IMG/VR virus record: IMGVR_UViG_3300007871_000068
Coordinates: 1-34,384 of that record
Length of the DNA stretch: 34,384 nucleotides
From: a virus
Reading direction: 5' to 3' (one strand)
The notes below the pieces were generated by a model. It saw nothing but the letters and a program-made list of their open reading frames with translations. It did no database searches and was not told where the DNA came from. Within the stretch, counting starts at the first letter, position 1; every line of letters starts with the position of its first letter. Below are positions 1 through 8,053 of this stretch, in pieces. Both the position numbers and the translations under genes were made by a program.

Positions 1-128
1 CCCAGGCCGTTGCGCTTGAGAACGAGCTTCAGACAGCCCTACACTCGACCCTAGAGGTTGTAAAAGATGTAACGGATGGGGAGGAAAAGCCCTCTCATCC
101 CCTTTTCAAGGACTATGACAATGAGTGA
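1..128 (+). CDS. partial CDS, C-terminal 41 residues of an unknown protein
   Basis: Reading from base 3, an open frame runs from the window edge to TGA at 126-128; the start lies outside the window. The visible tail is charged and ends KPSHPLFKDYDNE. I do not recognise it. The stop overlaps the next start in an 8-base ATGAGTGA, the same arrangement seen at several other junctions here. This supports both this frame and the start chosen for the next gene, and suggests one transcript. Confidence 0.65.
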   Translation, partial: QAVALENELQTALHSTLEVVKDVTDGEEKPSHPLFKDYDNE

Positions 129-537
129 AGAAGAGAACTTCGACAAGGACGGATTAGGCAACCCTATCATGTCCAGCGGGACGATAGCAAATGCTACGGA
201 CGAGCAGCTGGCAGGAGAGAAAGAAGAACTGGATCCCGAGCAGGTTGAGGCAGCTCAGCGTATGTACCTCTCTGAGGTCATGCGACAGCTTTCCAACTCT
301 GAGAGATTCAAGCGTTTCTTCGAGATCAACTATCAGGTACAGACGTACTTTGACAAGGAAAAGCAAACCTTCGACATTAGGCTCATTGAGCTTCCACCTG
401 AGTTGGCCTCTAAGAGGCTTCACGAGTTGGCCACTAAGCATGTAGAAGCGCATACACCTATGGTGGAAACCGCCACTATGGCTGACGTAGCTGCTCTCAA
501 CGACTTCGAGAAGCGAAATCCCGAGGTAAAGAAGTAA
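121..537 (+). CDS. hypothetical acidic protein, 138 aa
   Basis: The start at 121 is preferred over in-frame ATGs at 76 and 115 because AAGGA at 108-112 lies 8 bases upstream and the ATG overlaps the previous stop. The first 40 residues are acidic and probably disordered. Residues about 40-138 look helical with alternating charge and end in a basic KKs tail. No recognised domain and no membrane segment. It is followed by a TAATG junction with the next gene. It lies at the upstream end of the visible virion and packaging unit, so an accessory virion or assembly role is possible but not shown. Confidence 0.75.
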   Translation: MSEEENFDKDGLGNPIMSSGTIANATDEQLAGEKEELDPEQVEAAQRMYLSEVMRQLSNSERFKRFFEINYQVQTYFDKEKQTFDIRLIELPPELASKRLHELATKHVEAHTPMVETATMADVAALNDFEKRNPEVKK

Positions 538-752
538 TGACCAAAACCGAGTTTGCAAACCTAGCCGAATGTGAAGGCTGGGAACACGTTCTAACGTCTG
601 TTGGTCCTGGGCAACTCGATGATGCAGGCCTGGCCGAGGCTCTATCGGACGCTCAGGAAGCTTTCAAGATTCTTGTGGAAGCAACCCCAGAGGCAACATA
701 CACTTTCTTTGATGACGATGAGGATGATTTAGAAGAATTGGATTTTGGCTAA
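537..752 (+). CDS. hypothetical acidic protein, 71 aa
   Basis: The ATG overlaps the previous stop by one base (TAATG), so translation is probably coupled. The protein is strongly acidic, with a C-terminal run of Asp and Glu (FFDDDEDDLEELDFG). Such tails occur in DNA mimics, chaperones and scaffolds, but nothing here decides between them. Residues about 25-50 are probably helical. Its stop overlaps the TTG start of the following gene by 8 bases. Confidence 0.7.
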   Translation: MTKTEFANLAECEGWEHVLTSVGPGQLDDAGLAEALSDAQEAFKILVEATPEATYTFFDDDEDDLEELDFG

Positions 753-1407
753 GACGAGTGCAATCAAAGTAGGACAAACCTACGGGTCGTGGCTGGTGTT
801 GGAGGATCACGGACGCAAGTTCTATTGTGTCTGTACCGCCTGTGGGAAGACTAACAAGTTCCTTCCCGGCTACAACCTCACTTCTGGGAGAACCAGAATG
901 TGCAAAGCGTGCGCGACTAGGCTAAAGAGGGAAACTCACGGCATGTCGGACTCCCCAGAGTACAATACTTGGGTGCATATGAACCAACGCTGCCACAATC
1001 CTAAGAACAAGGACTACCCGCAGTACGGAGGTCGAGGCATCACAGTTTACCCTCTGTGGAGAAACAGTTTTGAGGCTTTCTACATGATGATAGGGAAGCG
1101 CCCCCACATAGACGATACCATTGAGCGTATCGACTACAACAAAAGTTACGTGCCTGGGAATGTCAAATGGGCTTCTCGGCAGGAACAAGTGCTCAACAAG
1201 AGTGACAATGTGAATCTAGAGATAGATGGCGTTACTAAAACGGTATCCCAGTGGGCTGCAGACAGCCCCGTGAGCGGCTTTACCATATACAAGAGAATCA
1301 AGAGAGGATGGCTAGAAACTTATGGCCCCTATAAAACAGTATTCGAGCCATCCGCAAAAACAGTGGAGTTGGCCCCCACCCCCGACGACGAAACCGAAGA
1401 TGATTAG
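745..1407 (+). CDS. HNH-like homing-type DNA-binding protein with zinc ribbon and C-terminal HTH, 220 aa
   Basis: The start is TTG at 745 with AGAAG upstream, overlapping the previous stop by 8 bases. Residues 25-60 hold two cysteine clusters (CVCTAC at 28-33 and CKAC at 53-56), probably a zinc ribbon. Residues 65-145 carry the phage and free-standing HNH/AP2-associated signature: HG, EYNTW..M..RC, YGGRGI at 94-99, then RID....YVPGNVKWAS. Residues 158-195 (DGVTKTVSQWA...I..RIKRGW) resemble the helix-turn-helix at the end of such proteins. Members are common solitary genes in phage genomes and probably nick or bind DNA. A classic catalytic HNH triad is not obvious, so nuclease activity is inferred. 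Confidence 0.7.
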   Translation: MAKTSAIKVGQTYGSWLVLEDHGRKFYCVCTACGKTNKFLPGYNLTSGRTRMCKACATRLKRETHGMSDSPEYNTWVHMNQRCHNPKNKDYPQYGGRGITVYPLWRNSFEAFYMMIGKRPHIDDTIERIDYNKSYVPGNVKWASRQEQVLNKSDNVNLEIDGVTKTVSQWAADSPVSGFTIYKRIKRGWLETYGPYKTVFEPSAKTVELAPTPDDETEDD

Positions 1408-1846
1408 GAAGGCCGAGACCGTGGTATGCTATGAATGTGGAAACTACTTCACTCCGACCGGCCTCAGTATGCACGAGGGAAGCGAGAAGTGTCGCCTGAC
1501 CAAGCTAGCCAAGCCCCTGAAGGTGGAGACTCTTGAAGAACAAGCACGAATGCAGGCCAAAGGAAAGGCTTGTATCGCCAAGAACGTAGCCAAGGCCATA
1601 TACTCCAGAAACCTGGAGCACATGTGCGGCTTGGAAAAGGCCAAGACAAAGCTTTTACACACCGACATGGATTGCGCGGTACTCGAAGAGTATTGGGTCC
1701 ATGAGTGGGTGTTTCGTATTTGGGAGCAACAGAACAGGACCGGATATACCAGAACGGCCTACTCCCTGTTAGAAAACCTCAATAGGATGCCTAAGGACGA
1801 GCGTGAAAGCGAAATCGGCCTAATCATGCTAGGAATGTACGCCTGA
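1400..1846 (+). CDS. zinc-finger N-terminus fused to a conserved helical domain with LxLLG-type tail, 148 aa
   Basis: ATG at 1400 overlaps the HNH-like stop by 8 bases (ATGATTAG); longer readings would run through that gene. Residues 10-32 hold a C2HC-like finger (CYECGNYF, then H and C). Residues about 58-148 form a helical domain shared with two minus-strand genes (16816-17307 and 17889-18431). Common points are AKA..R.L, CG(L/I)...K(T)KLL, W...WV..(I/M), a basic R then Y..L, and the tail SEIGLIML. Those two paralogues lack the zinc finger. Function unknown. The AGGA over the Leu-Gly codons of the tail lies 11 bases before the next ATG. Confidence 0.75.
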   Translation: MIRKAETVVCYECGNYFTPTGLSMHEGSEKCRLTKLAKPLKVETLEEQARMQAKGKACIAKNVAKAIYSRNLEHMCGLEKAKTKLLHTDMDCAVLEEYWVHEWVFRIWEQQNRTGYTRTAYSLLENLNRMPKDERESEIGLIMLGMYA

Positions 1847-2349
1847 TGGCTAGAGCAGGAATCAACTCCCGTGACAAGGGCGCTAGAGGCGAAGGCCAAG
1901 TTTGTGCTCTCCTAAAGAAGTGGTGGGGCTCTGACTTTGCGAGAACTCCCAGCTCCGGTGGGTTCAAAACCAAGAAGTTCCGAGAGGACTGGAATGCCGA
2001 GGGCGATGTTGTCACGCCTGACGAGACGTTTCCGTTCTCAGTGGAAGTGAAGTGGCAGGAGGATTGGACCCTAGACCAGCTTCTGACAGCGCCCAAGAAT
2101 AAGATCTGGGACTGGTGGGAACAGGCTAAGCGAGAGACAGCCTCAGACAAGCTGCCCTTATTGGTGTTCAAGAAGAACCGACACCCCTGGTTCGTTATGA
2201 TGACAGAGAACGGTATAGCCACCGCTCCACAAACAGACTTTATGAAAAGCTCAATGATACGAGTTACCGACAGGCAAGGCCAGACAGCCTATATCAGGTT
2301 GTTTGACGACTTGCTGAAAGAGCACAAGAAGCTCTGGGAGCGAACATGA
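1846..2349 (+). CDS. PD-(D/E)XK-type nuclease, Holliday-junction-resolvase-like, 167 aa
   Basis: The order of conserved residues fits a small PD-(D/E)XK enzyme: RGEGQV with Glu16, then a Ser/Gly-rich loop (TPSSGG at 34-39), GD at 53-54, and VEVK at 66-69, giving the E-x-K signature (Glu67, Lys69). Asp54, Glu67 and Lys69 would bind the metal. Known relatives resolve branched DNA or act in recombination and packaging of phage genomes. Start and stop are shared with neighbours (TGATG and ATGA), so it belongs to the same operon. Resolvase is the best guess; another structure-specific endonuclease is possible. Confidence 0.7.
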   Translation: MARAGINSRDKGARGEGQVCALLKKWWGSDFARTPSSGGFKTKKFREDWNAEGDVVTPDETFPFSVEVKWQEDWTLDQLLTAPKNKIWDWWEQAKRETASDKLPLLVFKKNRHPWFVMMTENGIATAPQTDFMKSSMIRVTDRQGQTAYIRLFDDLLKEHKKLWERT

Positions 2350-2456
2350 CCAAGAAGAAGTCAAAGAAGCAAATGGAAGAAGAACTTCCCCGGTGCAAAG
2401 AGTGCGGGAAGATCATCCTAGTCTGTGTTTGTGAGAAGAACGAGCTGAAGAAGTGA
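2346..2456 (+). CDS. zinc-ribbon mini-protein, 36 aa
   Basis: A 36-codon frame begins in an ATGA overlap with the nuclease and ends in a GTGA overlap with the next gene, which makes it very likely real. It has a Lys-rich N-terminus and CxxC followed by CxC (CKECGKIILVCVC), enough to bind one zinc. Function unknown. It may assist the adjacent nuclease or act as a small nucleic-acid-binding peptide. Confidence 0.7.
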   Translation: MTKKKSKKQMEEELPRCKECGKIILVCVCEKNELKK

Positions 2457-3238
2457 GCACAAAGGGGCGTACAAAGTTTGTTGTGGCGGGATCGCATCCC
2501 CTGCTTGGGTTGGTGAGGAATCACTTTATCCAGAAGGGGCTTGCCCTAGTCCCGTGGGATGACGAGCCAGACTTCTGTCTGATCGGAGCAGGATTGGAGA
2601 ATGAGGAACATCCACCTCTTGCCCAGCTGGAACTCCAGAAGATGCAGGTGGAGAACCTGCCTGTGCTCCTACTGTCTGTCTCTGATATCTGCCTTCTGGG
2701 GGAGGAGCCTAGGGAGGAAAACGCAGTGGGCTATCCTATGTACCTGCCAGCTGAAGATAGAAGCGCTTTCCTTTATGCTATGGCAGCTGAGCACTTATTC
2801 TTGGAGAGGGATGGCCGCTCCATCGTGGTTCGCCCCTTCAATGTCTACGGCCCTGATATTACTGGGGACCTGGTACACGAGTCTCTTGCCCTGTCCCGAA
2901 AGAGCGCGGTTCTGGTGAATCCCAAGGGAAAGTGGACATCCACCTCCTTTATACACCAGGAGGACTTTCTCAAGTGCCTGGACCTGCTCCTAGCCAAGAA
3001 AGCCGATGGAATCTTCAATGTAGGCTCTCCTGAGTCCGTTACCTACGTGAACCTCCTCAGAAACGTTTGGAAGTTCGTAAATGGGGGAGGTTCGGAGCCT
3101 CATATTGCCCAGGCACCGTCTAAGGGCGATATGGAGAATGAAGCACCCAGCGTATTAAAGCTCCACAAGACCATAGGCTGGCTTCCTAGCACCTCTCTGA
3201 GATCCAGGATATTCAAAATGGTGGAAGACGGCAAATAG
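2453..3238 (+). CDS. extended-SDR / NAD-dependent epimerase-dehydratase-like protein, apparently lacking the catalytic lysine, 261 aa
   Basis: GTG start overlaps the previous stop (GTGA). The extended SDR (nucleotide-sugar epimerase) layout is visible: a beta strand and a modified Gly motif AGSHPLLG at 12-19, LLLSVS at 72-77 in the position of the active-site Ser, RPFNVYGP at 127-134, IHQEDF later, and a GIFNVGS segment typical of the substrate domain. In the YxxxK position Tyr108 is followed four residues on by Ala112, so the usual catalytic Lys is absent. The protein is shorter than the usual 300 or more residues. It may be a pseudo-enzyme or binding protein, or the alignment may hide the Lys. 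Confidence 0.7.
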   Translation: MSTKGRTKFVVAGSHPLLGLVRNHFIQKGLALVPWDDEPDFCLIGAGLENEEHPPLAQLELQKMQVENLPVLLLSVSDICLLGEEPREENAVGYPMYLPAEDRSAFLYAMAAEHLFLERDGRSIVVRPFNVYGPDITGDLVHESLALSRKSAVLVNPKGKWTSTSFIHQEDFLKCLDLLLAKKADGIFNVGSPESVTYVNLLRNVWKFVNGGGSEPHIAQAPSKGDMENEAPSVLKLHKTIGWLPSTSLRSRIFKMVEDGK

Positions 3239-3251
3239 ATAGTCGTATTAC

Positions 3252-3280
3252 TTGTTTATTACACCTTCGCGTGGTAAACT
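3252..3280 (+). promoter_or_regulatory. weak sigma70-like promoter candidate upstream of 3299
   Basis: TTGTTT at 3252-3257 and TAAACT at 3275-3280 are separated by 17 bases in the 60-base gap after the SDR-like gene. The match is only 3/6 and 4/6. A plausible Shine-Dalgarno, AGAAGG, follows at 3283-3288. Confidence 0.3.
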
Positions 3281-3298
3281 ATAGAAGGTTCTATATCA

Positions 3299-3535
3299 GT
3301 GATATACTTCTATAGAGAGTTTCGAAGCGAAGTCCTGTCAGACCCCATGGGCTTCACTCATGCTGATTTAGAGGCTAGAGAACTCAGCAGGACCAATGCC
3401 TCCGGTTTATCGGAGATGGTTACGTACCAAGATGGCACTTTGTTAGTGGTTGCTACCTATCTTAGGGGCAAGAAACGATACCAAGGGCTAAAATCAAACC
3501 AAGCGGCAAAGAATAACTTGCCACCCACGGCGTAA
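3299..3535 (+). CDS. hypothetical protein, 78 aa
   Basis: GTG start at 3299 is chosen because AGAAGG at 3283-3288 lies 10 bases upstream; an internal ATG at 3347 is the alternative. The protein is mixed-charge, with a basic C-terminal third (RGKKRYQGLKSNQAAKNN). No domain is recognised. It stands alone between two intergenic gaps. Its last codons overlap the strong promoter at 3518-3546, and its TAA lies in the loop of a small hairpin (3527-3541). Confidence 0.55.
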   Translation: MIYFYREFRSEVLSDPMGFTHADLEARELSRTNASGLSEMVTYQDGTLLVVATYLRGKKRYQGLKSNQAAKNNLPPTA

Positions 3536-3546
3536 AGCCGTATAAT
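3518..3546 (+). promoter_or_regulatory. near-consensus sigma70-type promoter for the virion gene block
   Basis: TTGCCA at 3518-3523, a 17-base spacer, and a perfect TATAAT at 3541-3546. Transcription would start near 3553, about 75 bases before the ATG at 3629. A 5-bp hairpin (ACGGC/GCCGT, 3527-3541) lies inside the spacer and a 10-bp inverted repeat follows immediately, so regulation is likely. It probably drives the large virion proteins. Confidence 0.75.
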
Positions 3547-3549
3547 TAC

Positions 3550-3591
3550 AAGCAGTTGCAGCCCAACGTATAAGCGGCAAAGCAACTGCTT
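3550..3591 (+). repeat. 10-bp inverted repeat at the start of the virion-gene leader
   Basis: AAGCAGTTGC (3550-3559) and GCAACTGCTT (3582-3591) are perfect inverted copies separated by 22 bases. The loop includes AAGCGGCAAAG, which also occurs as a direct repeat near 3501-3511. The element overlaps the predicted transcription start, so it could be an operator or an mRNA stem-loop. Confidence 0.7.
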
Positions 3592-3628
3592 CCATATACC
3601 CGACCGATAAAGATAAGGACATTTTACT

Positions 3629-5797
3629 ATGGCAATGGTAGACGCAGACTGGAGCATTGACCGTGCGACAGGCAATATTAGATACATCGGAGATGACCAC
3701 ACCTTGGATGGTGGCTCCCCTTCCTACGCTACAGTAATTCAGTTTCACCGTTGGGTCCAGGACTTCGCGGATAACGAGGCTTACGACTCTGGCGGAGCTG
3801 ATACAGATAACATCGAAGTCGATATCATCGACAAGAACCCATCTAACAGATCTACGGATAACATTATCACGTTGGTCAATGGGTTCAATGTGGATGCAAC
3901 AGCTATTGAGCACCTTTATGATGGAACGATCATTCAGGGCTCTGGTCCAACCGAGGAACGATGGGACGGTATCGTTAACTTTGGTCAGCCTAGCGCGCAC
4001 ATTCAGCTTCTTCAGGACGGCTCTGTCCTTTCTGATGACTACTGGAACTATGGTTTTGCACAGGGCAATGCCACAACTCCGGGCAGCGCCACTGTACTGA
4101 CTGACACCGGGCTTTCGCTGACAGTTGATGAGTTTGTTGGATACACCATCAAGAATATCACTGATGGCTCTCGCGGAATCATCACCTCGAACACAGCTAA
4201 TACCGTTACTGTTGCTGAGCTTTACGGCGGCACGCTTGACACTTGGACGATAGCAGACGCCTACCACATCGCAGTTCCTCTTAACGGCGACTCTGGTGCT
4301 GGTATTTCCCACCGCTTCATGGTGAAGACTCGCGAGTTCGGTGTGGACATTGACCGTAGACGATTGGTCGGTACGACTCGTCGTTACGGCAACACTTACG
4401 GTGAGTTCAAGATCAACGGTACATCGCAGGGCAACAACGTTCTGGCTTTGTCCGACTCTGGCGACTTGAATAACACCACATCGTGGGCAACTATTGACGC
4501 CCTTGTTGACATCACCAATACAGAAGGCTTGCGCCTGATTGATATTTCCGGTGATGGCACTGACGAGGAATACTACTCTGAGTGGGACCGTGGCGGTAAC
4601 ACCATTAACGTATTCTACGAGTACCTGAAGCTGATGTCCGCTGATGCAACAGCAGAGACACTCCAGGGCGAGAATGGTGAGTTGCATCGTGGTGTTACGC
4701 ACTCCGTTCCTTACGACCTTGAGACAGGCGCACCAACTACGGCTACCAATGACAAGCATGTCTATGGTACGTTGATTAATACCGGCGCTGTCGGAACTGG
4801 TCCTTTCGTTGTTGGTGAGGCAGTCCATGAGGACACGGATCCTCCAGTATGGAAGGGTCGAGTACTTGGCGTTGACACGGTTGGCCCTTCGCTCATCGTT
4901 GATATCGAGTTCGGTACAGTCGGCACGGAAGCATTCACCGGACAAACCTCCGGTGCTACAGCTACAGCCACAACGAGCACAGCTCAGCTTTCCGCTGGTG
5001 AAATGAAGGTCTTGGCCTTTGATGACCAGGGAACTTCTGGTGTCTTCTACCCACAGGTTACAAAGGGCATTGCTCCTCTTGATAACACGCTTGTATATGA
5101 CGCAACGGATCACACGGACTTCTACACGCTGAGTGCAAACGCAACTGAGCGAGCGGTATCCACCCCATTCGTTGGTGCTTCCACAGGCTCGGCACTGATT
5201 GGTGCTTACGGTCTTGGTCTTGAAGCAGCAGATACTGCAGCTGCAGATACGTACTTCGATCTTTCGAACACGGCTATTACGCCTCCTAACACGGTTACCT
5301 TCACCGTGTCTGGATTCATCTCCGGTGACTACGTGCTCTGCACTGAGGATAACGGCGGTGATATCAACTTCACGCAGATGACTTCTGATGGAACATCCCT
5401 TACGGGTGCTGCCGTTGATACCGTTGGTGTTGTTGCAATCCCATCCGATACTCCTCTAACGGCTGGCTCTAAGGGTGGTATCCGTATTGAGCGTGCTGAT
5501 GGCCTTTACAGCCTTCACAGGTATACATCTCTTGACCTTACCCTGGACGAGTTCACGATCCCATCGTTCGACTTCTCGTCCAACAACGCAACTCACCCCT
5601 TCAATGTGTTCGTGTCCTACCTGGACCTCGTAACTGCATTGACTTCGGAGAACTTCGCCTACGTTTACAGCTCTGACAGAACTCACTTTGTTCGAGTACG
5701 AGACGGAGGAGCCACACCTATTAAGACCGCAGAAGCAACAGGTACAATGACCAACACAGGCGGTGTTGCTTCGGTCAACCGTATTGATGATGTCTAA
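3629..5797 (+). CDS. large virion structural protein, probably tail- or surface-associated, 722 aa
   Basis: AAGGA at 3615-3619 precedes the ATG by 9 bases. The sequence is rich in Thr, Gly, Asp and Val with short predicted beta strands and almost no Cys, as in phage surface and tail proteins. The N-terminal stretch (DWSIDRATGNIRYIGDD; later NIITLVNGFN and HLYDGTIIQ) resembles a family often annotated as virion structural in environmental phages. A segment near 170-200 (GYTIKNITDGSRG...NTVTV) and the GQTSGATATATT region near 440 look like short binding or linker modules. It follows a strong promoter and precedes another beta-rich protein. Its exact place in the virion is unknown. Confidence 0.7.
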   Translation: MAMVDADWSIDRATGNIRYIGDDHTLDGGSPSYATVIQFHRWVQDFADNEAYDSGGADTDNIEVDIIDKNPSNRSTDNIITLVNGFNVDATAIEHLYDGTIIQGSGPTEERWDGIVNFGQPSAHIQLLQDGSVLSDDYWNYGFAQGNATTPGSATVLTDTGLSLTVDEFVGYTIKNITDGSRGIITSNTANTVTVAELYGGTLDTWTIADAYHIAVPLNGDSGAGISHRFMVKTREFGVDIDRRRLVGTTRRYGNTYGEFKINGTSQGNNVLALSDSGDLNNTTSWATIDALVDITNTEGLRLIDISGDGTDEEYYSEWDRGGNTINVFYEYLKLMSADATAETLQGENGELHRGVTHSVPYDLETGAPTTATNDKHVYGTLINTGAVGTGPFVVGEAVHEDTDPPVWKGRVLGVDTVGPSLIVDIEFGTVGTEAFTGQTSGATATATTSTAQLSAGEMKVLAFDDQGTSGVFYPQVTKGIAPLDNTLVYDATDHTDFYTLSANATERAVSTPFVGASTGSALIGAYGLGLEAADTAAADTYFDLSNTAITPPNTVTFTVSGFISGDYVLCTEDNGGDINFTQMTSDGTSLTGAAVDTVGVVAIPSDTPLTAGSKGGIRIERADGLYSLHRYTSLDLTLDEFTIPSFDFSSNNATHPFNVFVSYLDLVTALTSENFAYVYSSDRTHFVRVRDGGATPIKTAEATGTMTNTGGVASVNRIDDV

Positions 5798-5824
5798 TGT
5801 TGCGGCCCGAGGATAGGACATTAG
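5794..5824 (+). other. stem-loop between two virion genes
   Basis: CTAATGT (5794-5800) pairs perfectly with ACATTAG (5818-5824) around a 17-base GC-rich loop. The TAA stop of the upstream gene lies in the left arm. There is no U-tract, so this is not a classic terminator; it may protect or process the mRNA. The remaining 37 bases before the next start hold a weak Shine-Dalgarno (TTGAAG). Confidence 0.45.
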
Positions 5825-5861
5825 CTGCCTATTCTAAAGGCGGTGAATGGGTTGAAGCATA

Positions 5862-7718
5862 ATGGCAGTTCCAACTTATGGCACTGATCTAGCCCTTATT
5901 GATGATGCACAGGCTGTAGGCTCCTACTCGGCAACGGGTGGAGGTGCGGCTGCGCTCAATGATGAGACTGATTACTTCATCAACAACACGCAGTGTATCT
6001 CGAAGAATGGTTTCACGGCTACAACGAAGGGCATCATCCACGATGACGTAGCCGCGCCGACTATTACTGCGGGCGATTGCGTCTTTATATGGGCTCGTCA
6101 GGCGAACCGCAACATCTTGGACACCATCGCCAATAGCGGTGGTGCGGTTATCATGGGGACCTCCAATGCGAACTACGACTTTTGGAACGTAGACGGTTCT
6201 AACGCCGAAGGTTCTAACCTTCTCTCGTGGATCACGTATGCAGTAGACCCCACGGCTACCGCAGACGGAACGGTCGGTACTCCGGGTACCTACGATCACT
6301 TCGGATTCCGTTGGAAGATTCTTGGTTCGGGCTCTCTGAAGGGCGCACCCAACGCAGTAGGTGTCTCGCGACACGGTCGCGAGCTGACTGTCATTGATGG
6401 GCAGGCCGCAAACTATGGCACCTTCCTGGGCGCGGGTACCTTCGACTCTGACATTACTCGACGATGGGGCATCCTCACTCCCGTTTCGGGTGGTTACTGG
6501 TTCCACGGCGCTTTCGTTATGGGAACGGTCGCAACATCGGTTGACTTCCGCGACTCTGACAGAAACATAAACGTCCTAGACGACCCACACGCACCTACAG
6601 GATTCAACGAGTTCGAGATTAGGAATGCGTCGAGTAACGTCGAGTGGACGAACATTGTTATCAAGCACCTTGGAGCGAACACGAACCCTTCGCTTCTCAC
6701 CCTCAACGTTGGCACGTTCACCGGCTTGCTTTGCCAGTTTGATGGAATGTCAACTACTACGTTCTCCTCCACACAGAGCTGTACCTTTTCCACATGGTCG
6801 AACAGCGACCGCATCAACTTGAACGAGGCCGACATCTCTGGGTCGAGCATCCTCACCCCGACCGTCGCAGCGGACGAGGGCGCGGTTTTTGACGACCGCA
6901 CGACTACCGGCGCAACGAACATCTCTGAGCTTGATAACTGCGAGTTCTCTATAGGAACCAACTCTCATCACGCCATCCGATTTGGTACAGGCGTGGATGA
7001 TGATATTACTCTCACAGGTATTGAGTTCACAGGCTTCTCTGCTACAGCAGACGCTACAAACGCTACTCTTCGTTTCGATGCCACCACAGGCACGATGAAC
7101 GTCAACTTGGTTGACTGCACAGTAGATGGCAACCCTGCAACTACAGCTAACGTTGGTGTGGATGATGCAGCTGGTATTGTAGTAACCCTTGTCGTTGACC
7201 CCAAGACCACTAAACTCACCATCACAGAGGCTGATGGCACTTTCATTGAGAATGCCAGAGTGTTCTTGGAGACCGCAGACAATGGTGGAGGCTCCGGTTT
7301 TCCTTACCAAGCGGCTACTTCCACCTTGACACAAGCCGCAGGCGTGGCTACATTAACAGCGAGTGCGGCACATGGATTGGATACGGGCGATAAGGTTGTC
7401 GTTCGTGGTGCAGCTGAGCAGCCGTACAACGCTGTTGCATCTATCACTGTCACAAGCACAACTGTATTCACTTATGCAGTTGATTCAGGAGCTACAACAC
7501 CTGCTGGTGGAACACCAGTATTCTCATACGTCCCTATTCAGGGACTAACTAACGCAAGCGGCGTAATCCAGTCCTCAAAGACATGGCCCGCTTCACAGTC
7601 CCTAAAAGGCTATGCGCGCAAGAGTTCAGCTTCACCTTACTTTAAACAATCAGCGATTAGTATTGCCGATGCCAGTGGTGGCACCGACTTACAAGTTGCA
7701 TTACAACCGGACGAATAA
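5862..7718 (+). CDS. virion structural protein with C-terminal beta-sandwich modules, 618 aa
   Basis: The protein is rich in Thr, Ala, Gly and Asn with repeating beta-strand patterns and no signal peptide. Residues about 490-545 (AGVATLTASAAHGLDTGDKVVVRG, continuing to TVFTYAVDSG) match a recurring phage-tail module that alternates 'AHGL.TGD.V...G' with '..TFTY.V'. Around 440-480 a segment (TKLTITEADGTFIENARVF) resembles carboxypeptidase-regulatory or Ig-like folds. With the 722-aa protein it probably forms an exposed tail or capsid-decoration structure. No catalytic motif is seen. An AATGGCAG start with weak upstream Shine-Dalgarno is used. Confidence 0.65.
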   Translation: MAVPTYGTDLALIDDAQAVGSYSATGGGAAALNDETDYFINNTQCISKNGFTATTKGIIHDDVAAPTITAGDCVFIWARQANRNILDTIANSGGAVIMGTSNANYDFWNVDGSNAEGSNLLSWITYAVDPTATADGTVGTPGTYDHFGFRWKILGSGSLKGAPNAVGVSRHGRELTVIDGQAANYGTFLGAGTFDSDITRRWGILTPVSGGYWFHGAFVMGTVATSVDFRDSDRNINVLDDPHAPTGFNEFEIRNASSNVEWTNIVIKHLGANTNPSLLTLNVGTFTGLLCQFDGMSTTTFSSTQSCTFSTWSNSDRINLNEADISGSSILTPTVAADEGAVFDDRTTTGATNISELDNCEFSIGTNSHHAIRFGTGVDDDITLTGIEFTGFSATADATNATLRFDATTGTMNVNLVDCTVDGNPATTANVGVDDAAGIVVTLVVDPKTTKLTITEADGTFIENARVFLETADNGGGSGFPYQAATSTLTQAAGVATLTASAAHGLDTGDKVVVRGAAEQPYNAVASITVTSTTVFTYAVDSGATTPAGGTPVFSYVPIQGLTNASGVIQSSKTWPASQSLKGYARKSSASPYFKQSAISIADASGGTDLQVALQPDE

Positions 7719-7720
7719 CA

Positions 7721-8047
7721 ATGACCATTGGATCCACGAGCGGAAAAGAACCAGATCACATCGAAGACGGCGACCTCAAGACGCTGGACGAAATGAGGGG
7801 TGCTATGAAGGACCTGCACAAGGCTAAGCTCTCGTTGAATGAGAAGGCCACTGTCGAAGGTGTCATGGTTCAGATAGACGTGCTGAGGCAGCAGATGGAA
7901 ATGCAGGGCGAGCAGATGAATAGGCTCATCGGGATGTACACCACGATGCGAGACGAGTTCGACCAGTACAAGAGGCAGCGTGTCATCGAGCTACAGTCTT
8001 GGCTAGCCAATGGTGGGTCTACTACACCCGAAGATATGGAGAAGTAA
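7721..8047 (+). CDS. coiled-coil protein, 108 aa
   Basis: The ATG comes two bases after the previous stop. Residues about 20-85 have heptad-like spacing of Leu, Met, Val and Ile among charged residues (VMVQIDVLRQQMEMQGEQMN), typical of a long coiled coil. The ends are polar. Lying between beta-rich virion proteins it could be a chaperone, trimerisation or linker component of the same structure. No enzymatic motif. Confidence 0.65.
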   Translation: MTIGSTSGKEPDHIEDGDLKTLDEMRGAMKDLHKAKLSLNEKATVEGVMVQIDVLRQQMEMQGEQMNRLIGMYTTMRDEFDQYKRQRVIELQSWLANGGSTTPEDMEK

Positions 8048-8053
8048 ACTCCC

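Noticed and set aside
2453-3238. Calling the SDR-like gene a functional UDP-sugar epimerase
   Set aside because: The Gly motif and YxxxK are both altered, so catalytic function should not be asserted.
3494-5113. A 539-codon open frame antisense to the 722-aa virion gene
   Set aside because: It lies wholly opposite a strong coding frame with a proper Shine-Dalgarno. Its translation has no domain and many Ser/Val/Arg as expected from reversed codons. It reflects codon bias of the sense gene.
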